In this document: piece after piece, positions 1 through 6,145 of the stretch
Layout of the letters: every line of letters starts with the position of its first letter
How positions within the stretch are numbered: position 1 is the stretch's first letter
Assembly: GCA_934754975.1 (NCBI GenBank)
Contig: CAKVKI010000069.1
Coordinates: 1 to 11,111, forward strand
Source of the DNA: an uncultured Alistipes sp.
Lineage (GTDB): Bacteria > Bacteroidota > Bacteroidia > Bacteroidales > Rikenellaceae
Reading direction: 5' to 3'
Length of the DNA stretch: 11,111 nt
Translations under genes and position numbers: made by a program
The notes under the pieces: model-generated
Seen by the model: the letters and a program-made list of their open reading frames with translations, nothing else
Database searches by the model: none
Told to the model about the DNA's origin: nothing

Positions 1-696
1 GCCGGGACCCGCATTGATCGAAACGATCGCCAGGTGTTTCTTGAAATCCGAACTGTCGAAGTCGATGCCCCAGGTCGTATAGCCCTCTTCCTGCGAGTAG
101 CCGGAGACCCCGGCCAGCGCATAGGTCGTCAGCGGCGTTATGTCGCCGGGTTTTGCCGTTATGGTCATCTGGCCCGAATATTCGCCCGAAACGGCGTGCG
201 GCGTATCCGTATCGTCAGCGGCCGAAAAACTGACGTAGTAATAGGTGTCGGAGGGTTTCTTGCCCGGCACCTTCGAGAGGGTGAGCTGTCCGTCGCAGAG
301 GGGCGCCTTGGCGGTTACGCTGCCGTCGGTCAGGGCGTAGTACCAGCTATTGCCTTCTTTATTGCCCGGAACGGCCTGTTCTTGGTCTCCCTCCGCGCCG
401 ATGGCGTAACGTCCGAAAGGCGAAGCGTCCTTTTCAACGGCCAGTTTGAAAACGGCGAACGCTCCGGTTCCCTGCTGTGCGGCGGTCTCTTCGCCGGTCG
501 CCAGCGTCAGTTCATAAATGTCCTGCGTGTCGCTGCCCGAGGCGTATTTCAGCCGCGCAAAGGCGACCTGATCCAGCTGTACGTCAGCGGTGAGCGTACT
601 CAGGGGACCCTCTTCGGGCCCGGGAGCTTTCGTCTTGTCGTCGCCGCTGCAGCCTGCAGCCAGTAGGGCGGCGCACATCCATAATAATTTCTTCAT
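1..696 (-). CDS. surface lipoprotein, beta-rich (3' end beyond window)
   Basis: An open frame of 232 codons runs from an ATG at 696 to the left edge without a stop, so the C-terminus is missing. The N-terminus MKKLLWMCAALLAAGC is a lipoprotein signal with the probable lipid cysteine at residue 16. It is followed by SGDDK, an acidic stretch that in Bacteroidetes often marks export to the cell surface. The rest is low in cysteine and rich in Gly, Thr, Ser, Asp and Tyr, as expected for a beta-sandwich. Residues ~35-175 match the module found twice in the C-terminal half of the lipoprotein at 1216-3133: an ELTLATGEE-like strand, a GRYAIG-like turn, and an ending close to VSGEYSGQMTI. A second module seems to begin near residue 183. 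No enzyme motif is visible. Function is unknown; adhesion or glycan binding is only a guess. The start is chosen because it gives a complete signal peptide. Confidence 0.8.
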   Translation of the reverse strand, partial: MKKLLWMCAALLAAGCSGDDKTKAPGPEEGPLSTLTADVQLDQVAFARLKYASGSDTQDIYELTLATGEETAAQQGTGAFAVFKLAVEKDASPFGRYAIGAEGDQEQAVPGNKEGNSWYYALTDGSVTAKAPLCDGQLTLSKVPGKKPSDTYYYVSFSAADDTDTPHAVSGEYSGQMTITAKPGDITPLTTYALAGVSGYSQEEGYTTWGIDFDSSDFKKHLAIVSINAGPG

Positions 697-839
697 CGTT
701 TGCGGAATTTTTTGATTTAACCTGATTAACCTCGTCCTGCTGTCGGTTTAATAGTCTGGACGAGTGTAAAAATAATCCATTTGGGCCTGAATTGTTCCGC
801 AGTGGCGACAATTAGGCCATTTTGCAGGCGAAAACACAC

Positions 840-872
840 AAAAACAGCAGGGAATCTCACGATTGCCTGCTG
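840..872 (-). terminator. GNRA-capped terminator-like hairpin in repeat copy 1
   Basis: On the minus strand the stem CAGCAGG/CCTGCTG continues past a C-C mismatch into AATC/GATT and is capped by GTGA, a GNRA tetraloop. Five T residues (844-840) follow directly, as in an intrinsic terminator. A TAnnTTTG-like box (TAAGTTTG, 915-908) lies upstream on the same strand. The hairpin may therefore end a ~60-nt RNA or act as an attenuator ahead of the lipoprotein starting at 696. The T-run is short, and termination is inferred. Confidence 0.45.
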
Positions 873-983
873 CCTTCCGGAGGATTGCCCTCCTGAAACT
901 ACTAACCCAAACTTAAATAAATGAAGAAACCTCACTGCGGTTGCTGTGCCGCAGCTGACCGGGTATGTTGCAAAACCCGTGCC
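841..983 (+). repeat. structured direct repeat, copy 1
   Basis: This is one of two direct copies; the other is at 3342-3483. The core 879-954 matches 3379-3454 at 75 of 76 positions, and weaker similarity continues to 983. Three inverted repeats lie inside. The first is 845-872: a 7-bp stem, a 1x1 mismatch, 4 bp and a 4-base loop. The second is 879-893: a 5-bp stem with loop ATTGC. The third is 935-954: a 6-bp stem with an 8-base loop. Between the second and third is an AC-rich, AT-rich stretch leading to an ATG at 921, which resembles a Bacteroidetes translation start. There are no transposase genes or target-site duplications. It could be a dispersed genomic repeat, a small RNA, an attenuator or a small gene. 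Confidence 0.85.
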
Positions 984-1094
984 GGACCGCCGGACCGAAA
1001 GGACGCTTGTGTGGTTTGCAGAGGCGGGGCGTGTGACGCCTGCGGGCCGGGGCATGAATTGGCCGGGCTGCGAATTGGCCGAACTGTGAACTGA
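921..1094 (+). CDS. possible small cysteine-rich peptide (57 aa)
   Basis: The frame starts inside the conserved part of the repeat, at an ATG with an AT-rich Bacteroidetes-like leader, and encodes MKKPHCGCCAAADRVCCK and onward for 57 residues. Nine residues are cysteine: CxCC, CC and two CxxC pairs. It ends at TGA 1092-1094, and two plus-strand terminator-like hairpins follow at 1141-1217. The first 11 codons are identical in the second repeat copy. There the frame then diverges and runs antisense through purB, so that copy is probably not a real gene. I recognise no family and see no TAnnTTTG promoter on this strand. The codons may simply be conserved as part of an RNA structure. Confidence 0.25.
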   Translation: MKKPHCGCCAAADRVCCKTRAGPPDRKDACVVCRGGACDACGPGHELAGLRIGRTVN

Positions 1095-1133
1095 CAGGGC
1101 TGCAAACTGACAGGACTGCGAACGGGACGGGTA
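1054..1133. repeat. degenerate 16-bp tandem repeat, five units
   Basis: Five consecutive 16-base units begin at 1054, 1070, 1086, 1102 and 1118. Examples are GCGAATTGGCCGAACT and GTGAACTGACAGGGCT. Units 1-2 share AATTGGCC, units 3-4 share ACTGACAG, and unit 5 is the most divergent. The array lies between the repeat copy and the hairpins downstream, partly over the end of the 57-codon frame. Its role is unknown. Confidence 0.7.
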
Positions 1134-1140
1134 TAAACGA

Positions 1141-1180
1141 CGGGCAGGACGCCCGTAAAGACATCCTGCCCGTTTCTGTT
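1141..1180 (+). terminator. possible plus-strand terminator hairpin
   Basis: CGGGCAGGA (1141-1149) pairs perfectly with TCCTGCCCG (1164-1172) around a 14-base loop. TTTCTGTTTT follows on the plus strand. The loop is large and the T-run interrupted, so termination here is only possible. On the minus strand it lies just past the end of the lipoprotein gene but lacks a T-tract in that direction. Confidence 0.4.
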
Positions 1181-1185
1181 TTCCG

Positions 1186-1217
1186 GCATGGCCCGAATGG
1201 CGGGCCATGCTTTTTTT
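1186..1217 (+). terminator. intrinsic terminator, plus strand
   Basis: GCATGGCCCG (1186-1195) and CGGGCCATGC (1201-1210) form a 10-bp stem around AATGG, followed by seven T residues. The hairpin is directional: the minus-strand side has no T-run. The only candidate plus-strand transcript upstream is the repeat with its 57-codon frame. The T-run overlaps the stop codon of the convergent lipoprotein gene. Confidence 0.65.
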
Positions 1218-3133
1218 AGCGTTTGTCGGTCATCTCCACCTTGCCTTCGTAGGTGCCGCTGACTTTGTGGCCGCTGTCGGTCGTGAAGTCGAGTACGAAG
1301 CGGTAGCCGCTGCCCGATTTGGAGATCGTTACGGTGCCGGACGAGACGAATCCGTAGAACGATTCGTAATTGTCGTTCCGCTCCTCGCAGTAGGTGCCTA
1401 CGGGAAGTTTCGTATCCATGAATTCGGTCTGGTAGCCTGCCGCGTACGAACCCGGCGCGCCCGATGCGGAGAGGTTGTAGGTGCCTTCCTGCAGCTGCAT
1501 TTCCGTCGAAACGGCGGTCGAAAGATCGAGCGACACCAGATGTCCGGCCTGTCCGAGGTAATCGGAGCCGTAGGAGATCGTCGGTTCGACGTCGTAAAGG
1601 TGTACGATGCAGTTGTCGGCCGTCGCGGAGTCGTTGTAATAATTCGCCAGCGCGCGGATGAAAGAGAGGTTCGTGACGTCCTTTTCGAGAAGCGGAAGAT
1701 CGGGTATTTCGCTGGCGGTTTTGTTTTCGATCGACAGCGGCCCCTCGTAGCTGGCCGTGAACTCTTCATCGCCGGTCGTGGTCATCGTCGCGGTGATCGT
1801 ATAGGTCGAGCCGATCTTCTTGACCGAGATCGTGCCCGCCTTGAACTCGGTTTTGGTGATGCTGCCTTTGCCGTCATTGACCATGCAGTAGGTTTTCACG
1901 GGGTCGAACGTCGTCAGCCCCTTGTCGGTCGCATACCTGTAGTCGCGGGCCGGCAGGGTGATGGTCATGGCAGGGTTGCTCACCGCCATCTGATAGAGGT
2001 CGAGACTCATGGCGCGGCCTGCGCCGGTGGTGGCGTAGACGCCGTCGGTTTCGGTGGTTTCGCCGTCGGCCAGGACCAGACGGAACTCGGCGTATCTGTA
2101 TCCTTCGGGAACGCCGTAATAGCCGCCTGCCGCCTGCCGGTCGAATACGATCGGGCCTTCAACGGCTTCTTCGGTGGTCATCTCGACCGTCTTGACGTCG
2201 GAATATACCGTTTTGTTCGACGCTGCGACGGCGACGATATAGGTCGTGCCGGGTTTCAGTTCCGAAAGCTCGGCTTTGGTCCCCGAAACGGGCAGGTCGG
2301 TGCCGTCGCGGAGAATCTCCTCGGCGGACGGAATCGCCGGACTCCCGGTTTTCTCGATACAGACGTATGCGGCTTTTTCCGCATCGGTCAGCTTGAAATA
2401 GAATGAAAGGGTCGTTTCGGTCGGAGTGCCTGTGACTACCGTAACGATGGGCGTCGGGGCGACGGTCTCCATTTCGAGGGTTTCGACCTCCGAATAGATG
2501 CCGGTGTTGGCGACTGCCGCCGCGAGGAGGTAAACGGTGGAGGGTTTCAGGTTTTCGACGAGGATCTCACCCGTCTGGGCGATAGCCGTGCCGTCGCGGA
2601 GAATCTCCTCGGCCGTGGGGACGCTCAGTCCTTCGGTCTTTTCGAGACAGACGTATGCGGCGGTTTCGGGGTCGGTCAGGGCCGCGGTGAACGAAAGGGT
2701 TGTCGTGGTGGGCGTGCCGGGCGTCAGGACGACGGCCGGATGTACGTCGGGGGCGGAGGTGGTGTGTTCGATGGTTTCGACCTTGCCGTTGACCTTGCCG
2801 TTGGAGGCGACTGCCGAGAGACGGTAGGTCGTGCTGGGATCGAGGTTGTCGATTGCGACGGTGCCCGATGCGGTTACGGATTTGCCGTTGGCCAGAATCA
2901 CTTCGGCCGACGGAACGGCTTCGGAGGCTTTGGTGCAGACATAGGTGCATTTGTCCGCGTCGCTCAGGGTGAGCGTGAATTTCAGTGTGTTGGATGCAGC
3001 GTCACCGATGGCCAGCGTAACGGTCGGAGCAGGCGGATTCCCCCCCCCCCTCGTCTTTGTCGTCGCACGATGCCAGGAGACCGGAGCATAGCACCAGCAG
3101 CGCCGTACTCCACGAAAGAATAGATCTAATCAT
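1216..3133 (-). CDS. FN3-repeat surface lipoprotein, frameshifted at an 11-G tract
   Basis: The ATG at 3133 begins a signal peptide ending in the perfect lipobox LASC (lipid Cys23), followed by the acidic DDKDE. At 3050-3040 an 11-G run shifts the frame: as read, translation stops after 12 more codons (...GESACSDRYAGHR). With ten Gs the frame passes through GGGNPPAPTVTL into the long downstream frame, giving 638 residues. Restored residues ~32-125, ~128-223 and ~226-320 are three fibronectin-III-like repeats with the shared phrases 'TLSF', 'AAYVC.EKT', 'AEEILRDGT' and 'L.PSTVY'. Residues ~327-472 and ~480-638 are two copies of a beta module ending in 'ASYEGPL' and 'SGTYEGKV'; the neighbouring lipoprotein has the same module. 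It is probably a surface-exposed outer-membrane lipoprotein; its ligand is unknown. The gene may be phase-variable, a recent pseudogene or a sequencing artefact. A GTG at 2901 would also open the long frame but would remove the signal and half of the first repeat. Confidence 0.82.
2300..2613 (-). repeat. 288-bp intragenic repeat encoding FN3-like units 2 and 3
   Basis: The segments beginning at 2300 and 2588 share 26 identical bases (GTGCCGTCGCGGAGAATCTC and six more), offset by exactly 288 bp or 96 codons. They encode the 'AEEILRDGT' strand of FN3-like repeats 2 and 3. Repeat 1 is more diverged. Units this similar could recombine and change the number of repeats. Confidence 0.75.
3040..3050 (-). 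repeat. poly-G (11) homopolymer in lipoprotein coding region
   Basis: An uninterrupted run of 11 C on the plus strand (11 G in coding sense) begins within codon 28 of the lipoprotein gene, five codons after the lipid cysteine. Ten or thirteen Gs would join the signal peptide to the rest of the protein; eleven does not. Long G/C runs like this are typical sites of slipped-strand mispairing. They are also common places for sequencing or assembly errors. Confidence 0.9.
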
Positions 3134-3341
3134 AGATGTGATTTTTGGGATTAGTAAAATGGTAACTGTTTTTTGTTCGGGTGCAGTCGGGACCTGCGGT
3201 GGATCCGTTCTGCGGCAAGTGACGGGTTAAAAGTACGATTTCCAGTAAAAAAAACCAAATATTTTTCCGCTTAAGTCGTCCTGCGGCCGGATAAAACGGC
3301 AAAGTGAGCGTGCCGGACCGGAAACAGGCGCAATATATAAC
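3134..3341. other. upstream region of the FN3 lipoprotein gene
   Basis: This noncoding stretch lies between the lipoprotein start and repeat copy 2. It is AT-rich close to the gene. It contains a probable minus-strand promoter (3228-3259) and a run of eight A residues near 3247-3254. Nothing else is recognisable. Confidence 0.6.
3228..3259 (-). promoter_or_regulatory. probable promoter of the FN3 lipoprotein gene
   Basis: On the minus strand TTTG (3259-3256) is followed after 20 bases by TACTTTTA (3235-3228), one mismatch from the Bacteroidetes -7 box TAnnTTTG. Transcription would begin near 3221, giving a leader of about 88 bases to the ATG at 3133. The repeat copy at 3342-3483 lies upstream of this promoter. 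Confidence 0.5.
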
Positions 3342-3373
3342 AAAACAGCAGGGAATCTCCCGATTGCCTGCTG
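3342..3373 (-). terminator. GNRA-capped terminator-like hairpin in repeat copy 2
   Basis: This is the same 7+4 bp stem as at 845-872. Here the minus-strand loop is GGGA instead of GTGA, so the loop base changed but the GNRA pattern stayed. Four T residues follow (3345-3342), then GTTATAT. A TAAGTTTG box lies upstream on this strand at 3415-3408. It may end a small RNA or act as an attenuator. Confidence 0.45.
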
Positions 3374-3483
3374 TCTGCGGAGGATTGCCCTCCTAAAACT
3401 ACTAACCCAAACTTAAATAAATGAAGAAACCTCACTGCGGTTGCTGTGCCGCAGTTGATTATGTCAGTCGCAAAGCCCGTGCC
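3342..3483 (+). repeat. structured direct repeat, copy 2
   Basis: This copy matches 841-983, with 75 of 76 core positions identical. The hairpins are at 3346-3373, 3379-3393 and 3435-3454. The ATG at 3421 lies exactly 2500 bp from its counterpart at 921. Compared with copy 1 it has one base less after the first hairpin. The reading frame MKKPHCGCCAAVDYVSRK is kept over about 21 codons with several substitutions, then becomes antisense to the purB terminator and purB. The two copies bracket the entire FN3 lipoprotein gene in the same orientation. Confidence 0.85.
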
Positions 3484-3517
3484 AAAAACAAGTCCCGGTC
3501 GTGGGAACCGGGACTTG
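3484..3517 (-). terminator. intrinsic terminator of purB
   Basis: An 11-bp perfect stem (3507-3517 with 3489-3499, arm CAAGTCCCGGT) has a 7-base loop and is followed on the minus strand by TTTTT (3488-3484). It begins 27 bases after the purB stop codon. Confidence 0.88.
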
Positions 3518-3543
3518 TCAGCTGTATGGAGTATCTTTCTGTC

Positions 3544-4890
3544 CTAGCGGAATACCCCGGTATAAGTCGAGGGGGTGAGTGCGCGCAACTCCTCTTTTAC
3601 CGGCTCGGCCACGTCGAGCGTCTCGATGAATGCGGCGATCGACTCGTGGGTGATGTGGGCGTTGGTGCGGGTCAGGGCCTTGAGCGCCTCGTAAGGCTTG
3701 GGATAACCTTCGCGGCGCAGGATGGTCTGGATGGCTTCGGACACGACGGCCCAATTGTTCTCCAGGTCGCGGTCGAGCGCTTCGCGGTTGAGGATCACCT
3801 TGTTGAGTCCCTTCATCAGCGAACGCAGCGCAATGGCGGCATGGGCCACCGGAACGCCGATGTTGCGCAGTACGGTCGAATCCGTGAGGTCGCGCTGGAG
3901 ACGCGAAACGGGGAGCTTCGACGAGAGGTGTTCGAAGACGGCGTTGGCGATGCCGAAGTTGCCCTCGGCGTTCTCGAAGTCGATCGGATTGACTTTGTGC
4001 GGCATGGCGCTCGATCCGACTTCGCCGGCTTTGATCTGCTGTTTGAAGTACTCCATCGAAATGTAGGTCCACATGTCGCGGCAGAGGTCGATCAGGATCG
4101 TGTCGATGCGCTTCATGTTGTCGAAAATCGCGGCGAGGTTGTCGTAATGCTCGATCTGCGTGGTGTACTGCGAGCGGCAGAGGCCCAGCGTTTCGCCGAC
4201 GAACTTGTTGGCGAAAGCCACCCAGTCGTACTGCGGGTAAGCCGCGCGGTGGGCGTTGAAATTGCCCGTCGCGCCGCCGAACTTGGCCGGAACGGCGATG
4301 TCGTGCAGCATGGCCAGCTGTTTCTCGATACGCTCGACGAAAACCATGAACTCCTTGCCCAGCGTCGTGGGCGACGCGGGCTGGCCGTGCGTGCGCGCCA
4401 GCATCGGCACCTCGCGCCACTCGTCGGCGAAGGCCGCCAGTTTGTCGCGCACCTCTTCGGCGGCGGGGTAGTAGAAACCCGTCATCGCCTCCTTCAGGGA
4501 GAGAGGAATGGCCGTATTGTTGATATCCTGCGAGGTGAGTCCGAAGTGTACGAATTCCTTGTAGGCTTCCAGCCCAAGCGTGTCCATTTTTTCCTTGATG
4601 ATGTACTCTATGGCTTTGACGTCGTGGTTGGTGACCGACTCGATTTCCTTGACGCGCTGGGCGTCGGCGGGCGAGAAATCGAGGTAAAGCGCGCGCAGGG
4701 CGGCGAATTTGGTACGGTCGATGCCGGCCAGCTGGGGCAGCGGAATCTCGCACAGTGCGATGAAGTACTCCACTTCGACGCGGATGCGGTAGCGGATGAG
4801 CGCCTGTTCCGAAAAATAATCGGCGAGTTTCTCCGTTGTATTACGGTAGCGGCCGTCTACCGGCGAAATGGCTGTAAGTTTGTTGAGCAT
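3544..4890 (-). CDS. purB: adenylosuccinate lyase
   Basis: This cytosolic enzyme of the fumarase/aspartase superfamily acts twice in purine synthesis. It cleaves SAICAR to AICAR and adenylosuccinate to AMP, releasing fumarate each time. The 448-residue length and the N-terminus LTAISPVDGRYR match the Escherichia coli-type PurB (about 456 residues) rather than the shorter Bacillus type. Visible motifs are TSQDINNTA (119-127), ARTHGQPASP (165-174) with the probable acid His168, and the superfamily signature GSSAMPHKVNP (292-302), whose serine is the catalytic base on the flexible loop. The enzyme is a homotetramer in the family. The gene is monocistronic here: it has its own -7 box upstream and a strong terminator downstream, and is divergent from the DUF4834-Mla operon. 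It is complete, with no anomaly. Confidence 0.97.
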   Translation of the reverse strand: MLNKLTAISPVDGRYRNTTEKLADYFSEQALIRYRIRVEVEYFIALCEIPLPQLAGIDRTKFAALRALYLDFSPADAQRVKEIESVTNHDVKAIEYIIKEKMDTLGLEAYKEFVHFGLTSQDINNTAIPLSLKEAMTGFYYPAAEEVRDKLAAFADEWREVPMLARTHGQPASPTTLGKEFMVFVERIEKQLAMLHDIAVPAKFGGATGNFNAHRAAYPQYDWVAFANKFVGETLGLCRSQYTTQIEHYDNLAAIFDNMKRIDTILIDLCRDMWTYISMEYFKQQIKAGEVGSSAMPHKVNPIDFENAEGNFGIANAVFEHLSSKLPVSRLQRDLTDSTVLRNIGVPVAHAAIALRSLMKGLNKVILNREALDRDLENNWAVVSEAIQTILRREGYPKPYEALKALTRTNAHITHESIAAFIETLDVAEPVKEELRALTPSTYTGVFR

Positions 4891-4918
4891 ATTATGTTGT
4901 GATTTGTTTTTCCGGCAC

Positions 4919-4926
4919 CAAATTTA
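4919..4926 (-). promoter_or_regulatory. -7 box of the purB promoter
   Basis: TAAATTTG on the minus strand fits TAnnTTTG exactly and lies about 28 bases before the purB ATG. At the expected distance upstream there is only a poor -33 match (ATG or TAT instead of TTG). It lies back to back with the promoter at 4937-4966, so the two transcripts may compete. Confidence 0.6.
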
Positions 4927-4936
4927 CGACATTTAA

Positions 4937-4966
4937 TTGAAATCCGCATATTTTTCCCTACCTTTG
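4937..4966 (+). promoter_or_regulatory. promoter of the DUF4834-MlaEF operon
   Basis: TTG (4937-4939), a 19-base spacer and TACCTTTG (4959-4966) match the Bacteroidetes sigma factor consensus perfectly. Transcription should begin near 4972, about 19 bases before the ATG at 4991. A perfect inverted repeat, CCCTAC-CTTT-GTAGGG (4956-4971), is centred on the -7 box. Confidence 0.8.
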
Positions 4967-4990
4967 TAGGGTTGTAAACTTTAAATTGCA

Positions 4991-5398
4991 ATGAATTTTC
5001 TGACAGCAATCATAAACGCCCTGGTAGGATTCGTGCAGCGCAATCCGCTGACGGTTCTGATTATCCTTATCCTGGCCTTTGCCGCTCCGGCGCTGCTTAA
5101 GGGCGTTGCACTTTTTTTCCTATATGTCATTATGAGTATTCTGATATTGGCCGTGGCCCTGATCCTGGTGTTCCGCTGGCGGATGAACAAGGTCCGCCGC
5201 CAGATGGAGGAGCAGTTCGGCGAGGGCTTCGATCCGCGCAATTTCGGCGGAGAGGGTTTCGGCCCGCAGGAGCCCCGTAAGGGCCGCGAAGGCGAAGTGA
5301 AGGTTCGCAAAACCTCCGGGACGCCCGAAAAACGGGTGTCGAAAGACGTCGGCGACTACGTCGAGTTCGAAGAGACGAAAGAGTCGAAACAAGAGTAA
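4991..5398 (+). CDS. small membrane protein, DUF4834-like
   Basis: This 135-residue protein resembles the DUF4834 family of Bacteroidetes, which has no known function. Residues ~21-36 and ~40-62 are hydrophobic and probably form two membrane helices or one hairpin. The basic stretch RWRMNKVRR follows. The soluble tail is charged and rich in Gly, Glu, Lys and Arg (FGEGFDPRNFGGEGF), with no cysteine. The N-terminus is probably membrane-bound with a cytoplasmic tail by the positive-inside rule. It is the first gene of an apparent operon: the stop codon is followed after three bases by the MlaE-like permease. That linkage suggests a role at the envelope, possibly assisting lipid transport, but this is inference. 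The family assignment is from memory of the sequence type. Confidence 0.85.
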   Translation: MNFLTAIINALVGFVQRNPLTVLIILILAFAAPALLKGVALFFLYVIMSILILAVALILVFRWRMNKVRRQMEEQFGEGFDPRNFGGEGFGPQEPRKGREGEVKVRKTSGTPEKRVSKDVGDYVEFEETKESKQE

Positions 5399-5401
5399 CG
5401 T

Positions 5402-6145
5402 ATGCTGAAGATATTCGAGCTGATAGGCCGCTATTTCATCCTGATGGGGAAGGTTTTTTCCCGGCCGGAGAAGGCTGCCATCTACCGCCGCCGCATCGTT
5501 TATGAAATGGAGTCGCTGGGCGTCGACTCGATCGGCCTGACCGCGATTATCTCGGTTTTCATCGGAGCGGTCATCACCCTGCAGATGTGCATCAACCTCG
5601 ATTCGCCCTTCATCCCCCGCTCGCTGGTGGGCTATGCCACGCGCGAGACGATGATCCTCGAATTTTCATCGACGGTCGTGGCGCTGATTCTGGCCGGCAA
5701 GGTCGGGTCGAGCATCGCCTCGGAGATCGGCACCATGCGCATCACCGAGCAGATCGACGCGCTGGAGATCATGGGCGTCAATTCCGCGTCGTATCTGATC
5801 CTTCCGAAGATCGTCGCCGCGGTGGTTTTCTTCCCGTTTCTGACCATCCTGAGCATCGCGATCGGCATCGCCGGCGGCTGGGCGATCGCCTACCTGACCG
5901 GGATTATGATTCCGGCCGACTACATCGACGGCCTGCTGATGGATTTCAAGCCTTATTCGATCGTCTATTCGCTGATCAAGACCGCTGTTTTCGCTTATAT
6001 CATCACCTCGATTTCGGCTTTCTACGGCTATTACGCCAAGGGCAATTCGCTCGAAGTGGGCGCCGCTTCGACGCGCGCCGTGGTCGCCAGTTCCGTTGTG
6101 ATTATGATTTTTAACCTTATACTGACGCAAGTCCTGCTTATATGA
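5402..6145 (+). CDS. mlaE: MlaE-like ABC transporter permease
   Basis: This 247-residue inner-membrane permease belongs to the MlaE family, which with an MlaF ATPase and an MCE protein (MlaD) moves phospholipids between inner and outer membranes. An amphipathic N-terminal helix (1-35) precedes hydrophobic segments at ~43-62, ~85-105, ~135-170, ~186-208 and ~226-246. The conserved cytoplasmic stretch EIGTMRITEQIDALEIMG (108-125), which contacts the ATPase, is intact. The gene starts three bases after the DUF4834 gene, and its last four bases (ATGA) overlap the start of the ATPase gene, so translation is probably coupled. No MCE-domain gene follows; gap is next. The substrate-binding partner must be encoded elsewhere, and the symbol marks family membership rather than proven orthology. 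Confidence 0.92.
   Translation: MLKIFELIGRYFILMGKVFSRPEKAAIYRRRIVYEMESLGVDSIGLTAIISVFIGAVITLQMCINLDSPFIPRSLVGYATRETMILEFSSTVVALILAGKVGSSIASEIGTMRITEQIDALEIMGVNSASYLILPKIVAAVVFFPFLTILSIAIGIAGGWAIAYLTGIMIPADYIDGLLMDFKPYSIVYSLIKTAVFAYIITSISAFYGYYAKGNSLEVGAASTRAVVASSVVIMIFNLILTQVLLI

Larger units (their letters stand above)
697..1185. other. intergenic region: structured repeat and tandem repeat
   Basis: About 500 bases lie between the two lipoprotein genes. From 697 to ~835 I see the AT-rich leader of the left lipoprotein. It has a possible minus-strand -7 box (TATTTTTA, one mismatch to TAnnTTTG, near 769-776) but no convincing -33 element. From ~841 to 983 lies copy 1 of the structured repeat. 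A 57-codon cysteine-rich frame starts inside it. From 1054 to 1133 is a 16-bp tandem repeat, followed by two terminator-like hairpins reading on the plus strand. No tRNA or transposase is visible. Confidence 0.6.

Noticed and set aside
841..983. CRISPR array or insertion sequence
   Set aside because: Only two copies 2.5 kb apart, no regular spacers, no transposase and no terminal inverted repeats or target duplications.
1207..2406. A 399-codon plus-strand frame opposite the FN3 lipoprotein
   Set aside because: Its composition (many Arg, Gly, Val, His, Phe) is typical of an antisense shadow, and the minus-strand frame has clear repeated domains.
921..3421. The exact 2500-bp distance between the two repeat ATGs
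   Set aside because: With one pair of copies this is most simply a coincidence of gene and spacer lengths.
3421..4902. A 493-codon plus-strand frame beginning in repeat copy 2
   Set aside because: It runs antisense through nearly all of purB, whose protein is unmistakable. The frame is open because of GC-rich codon bias.
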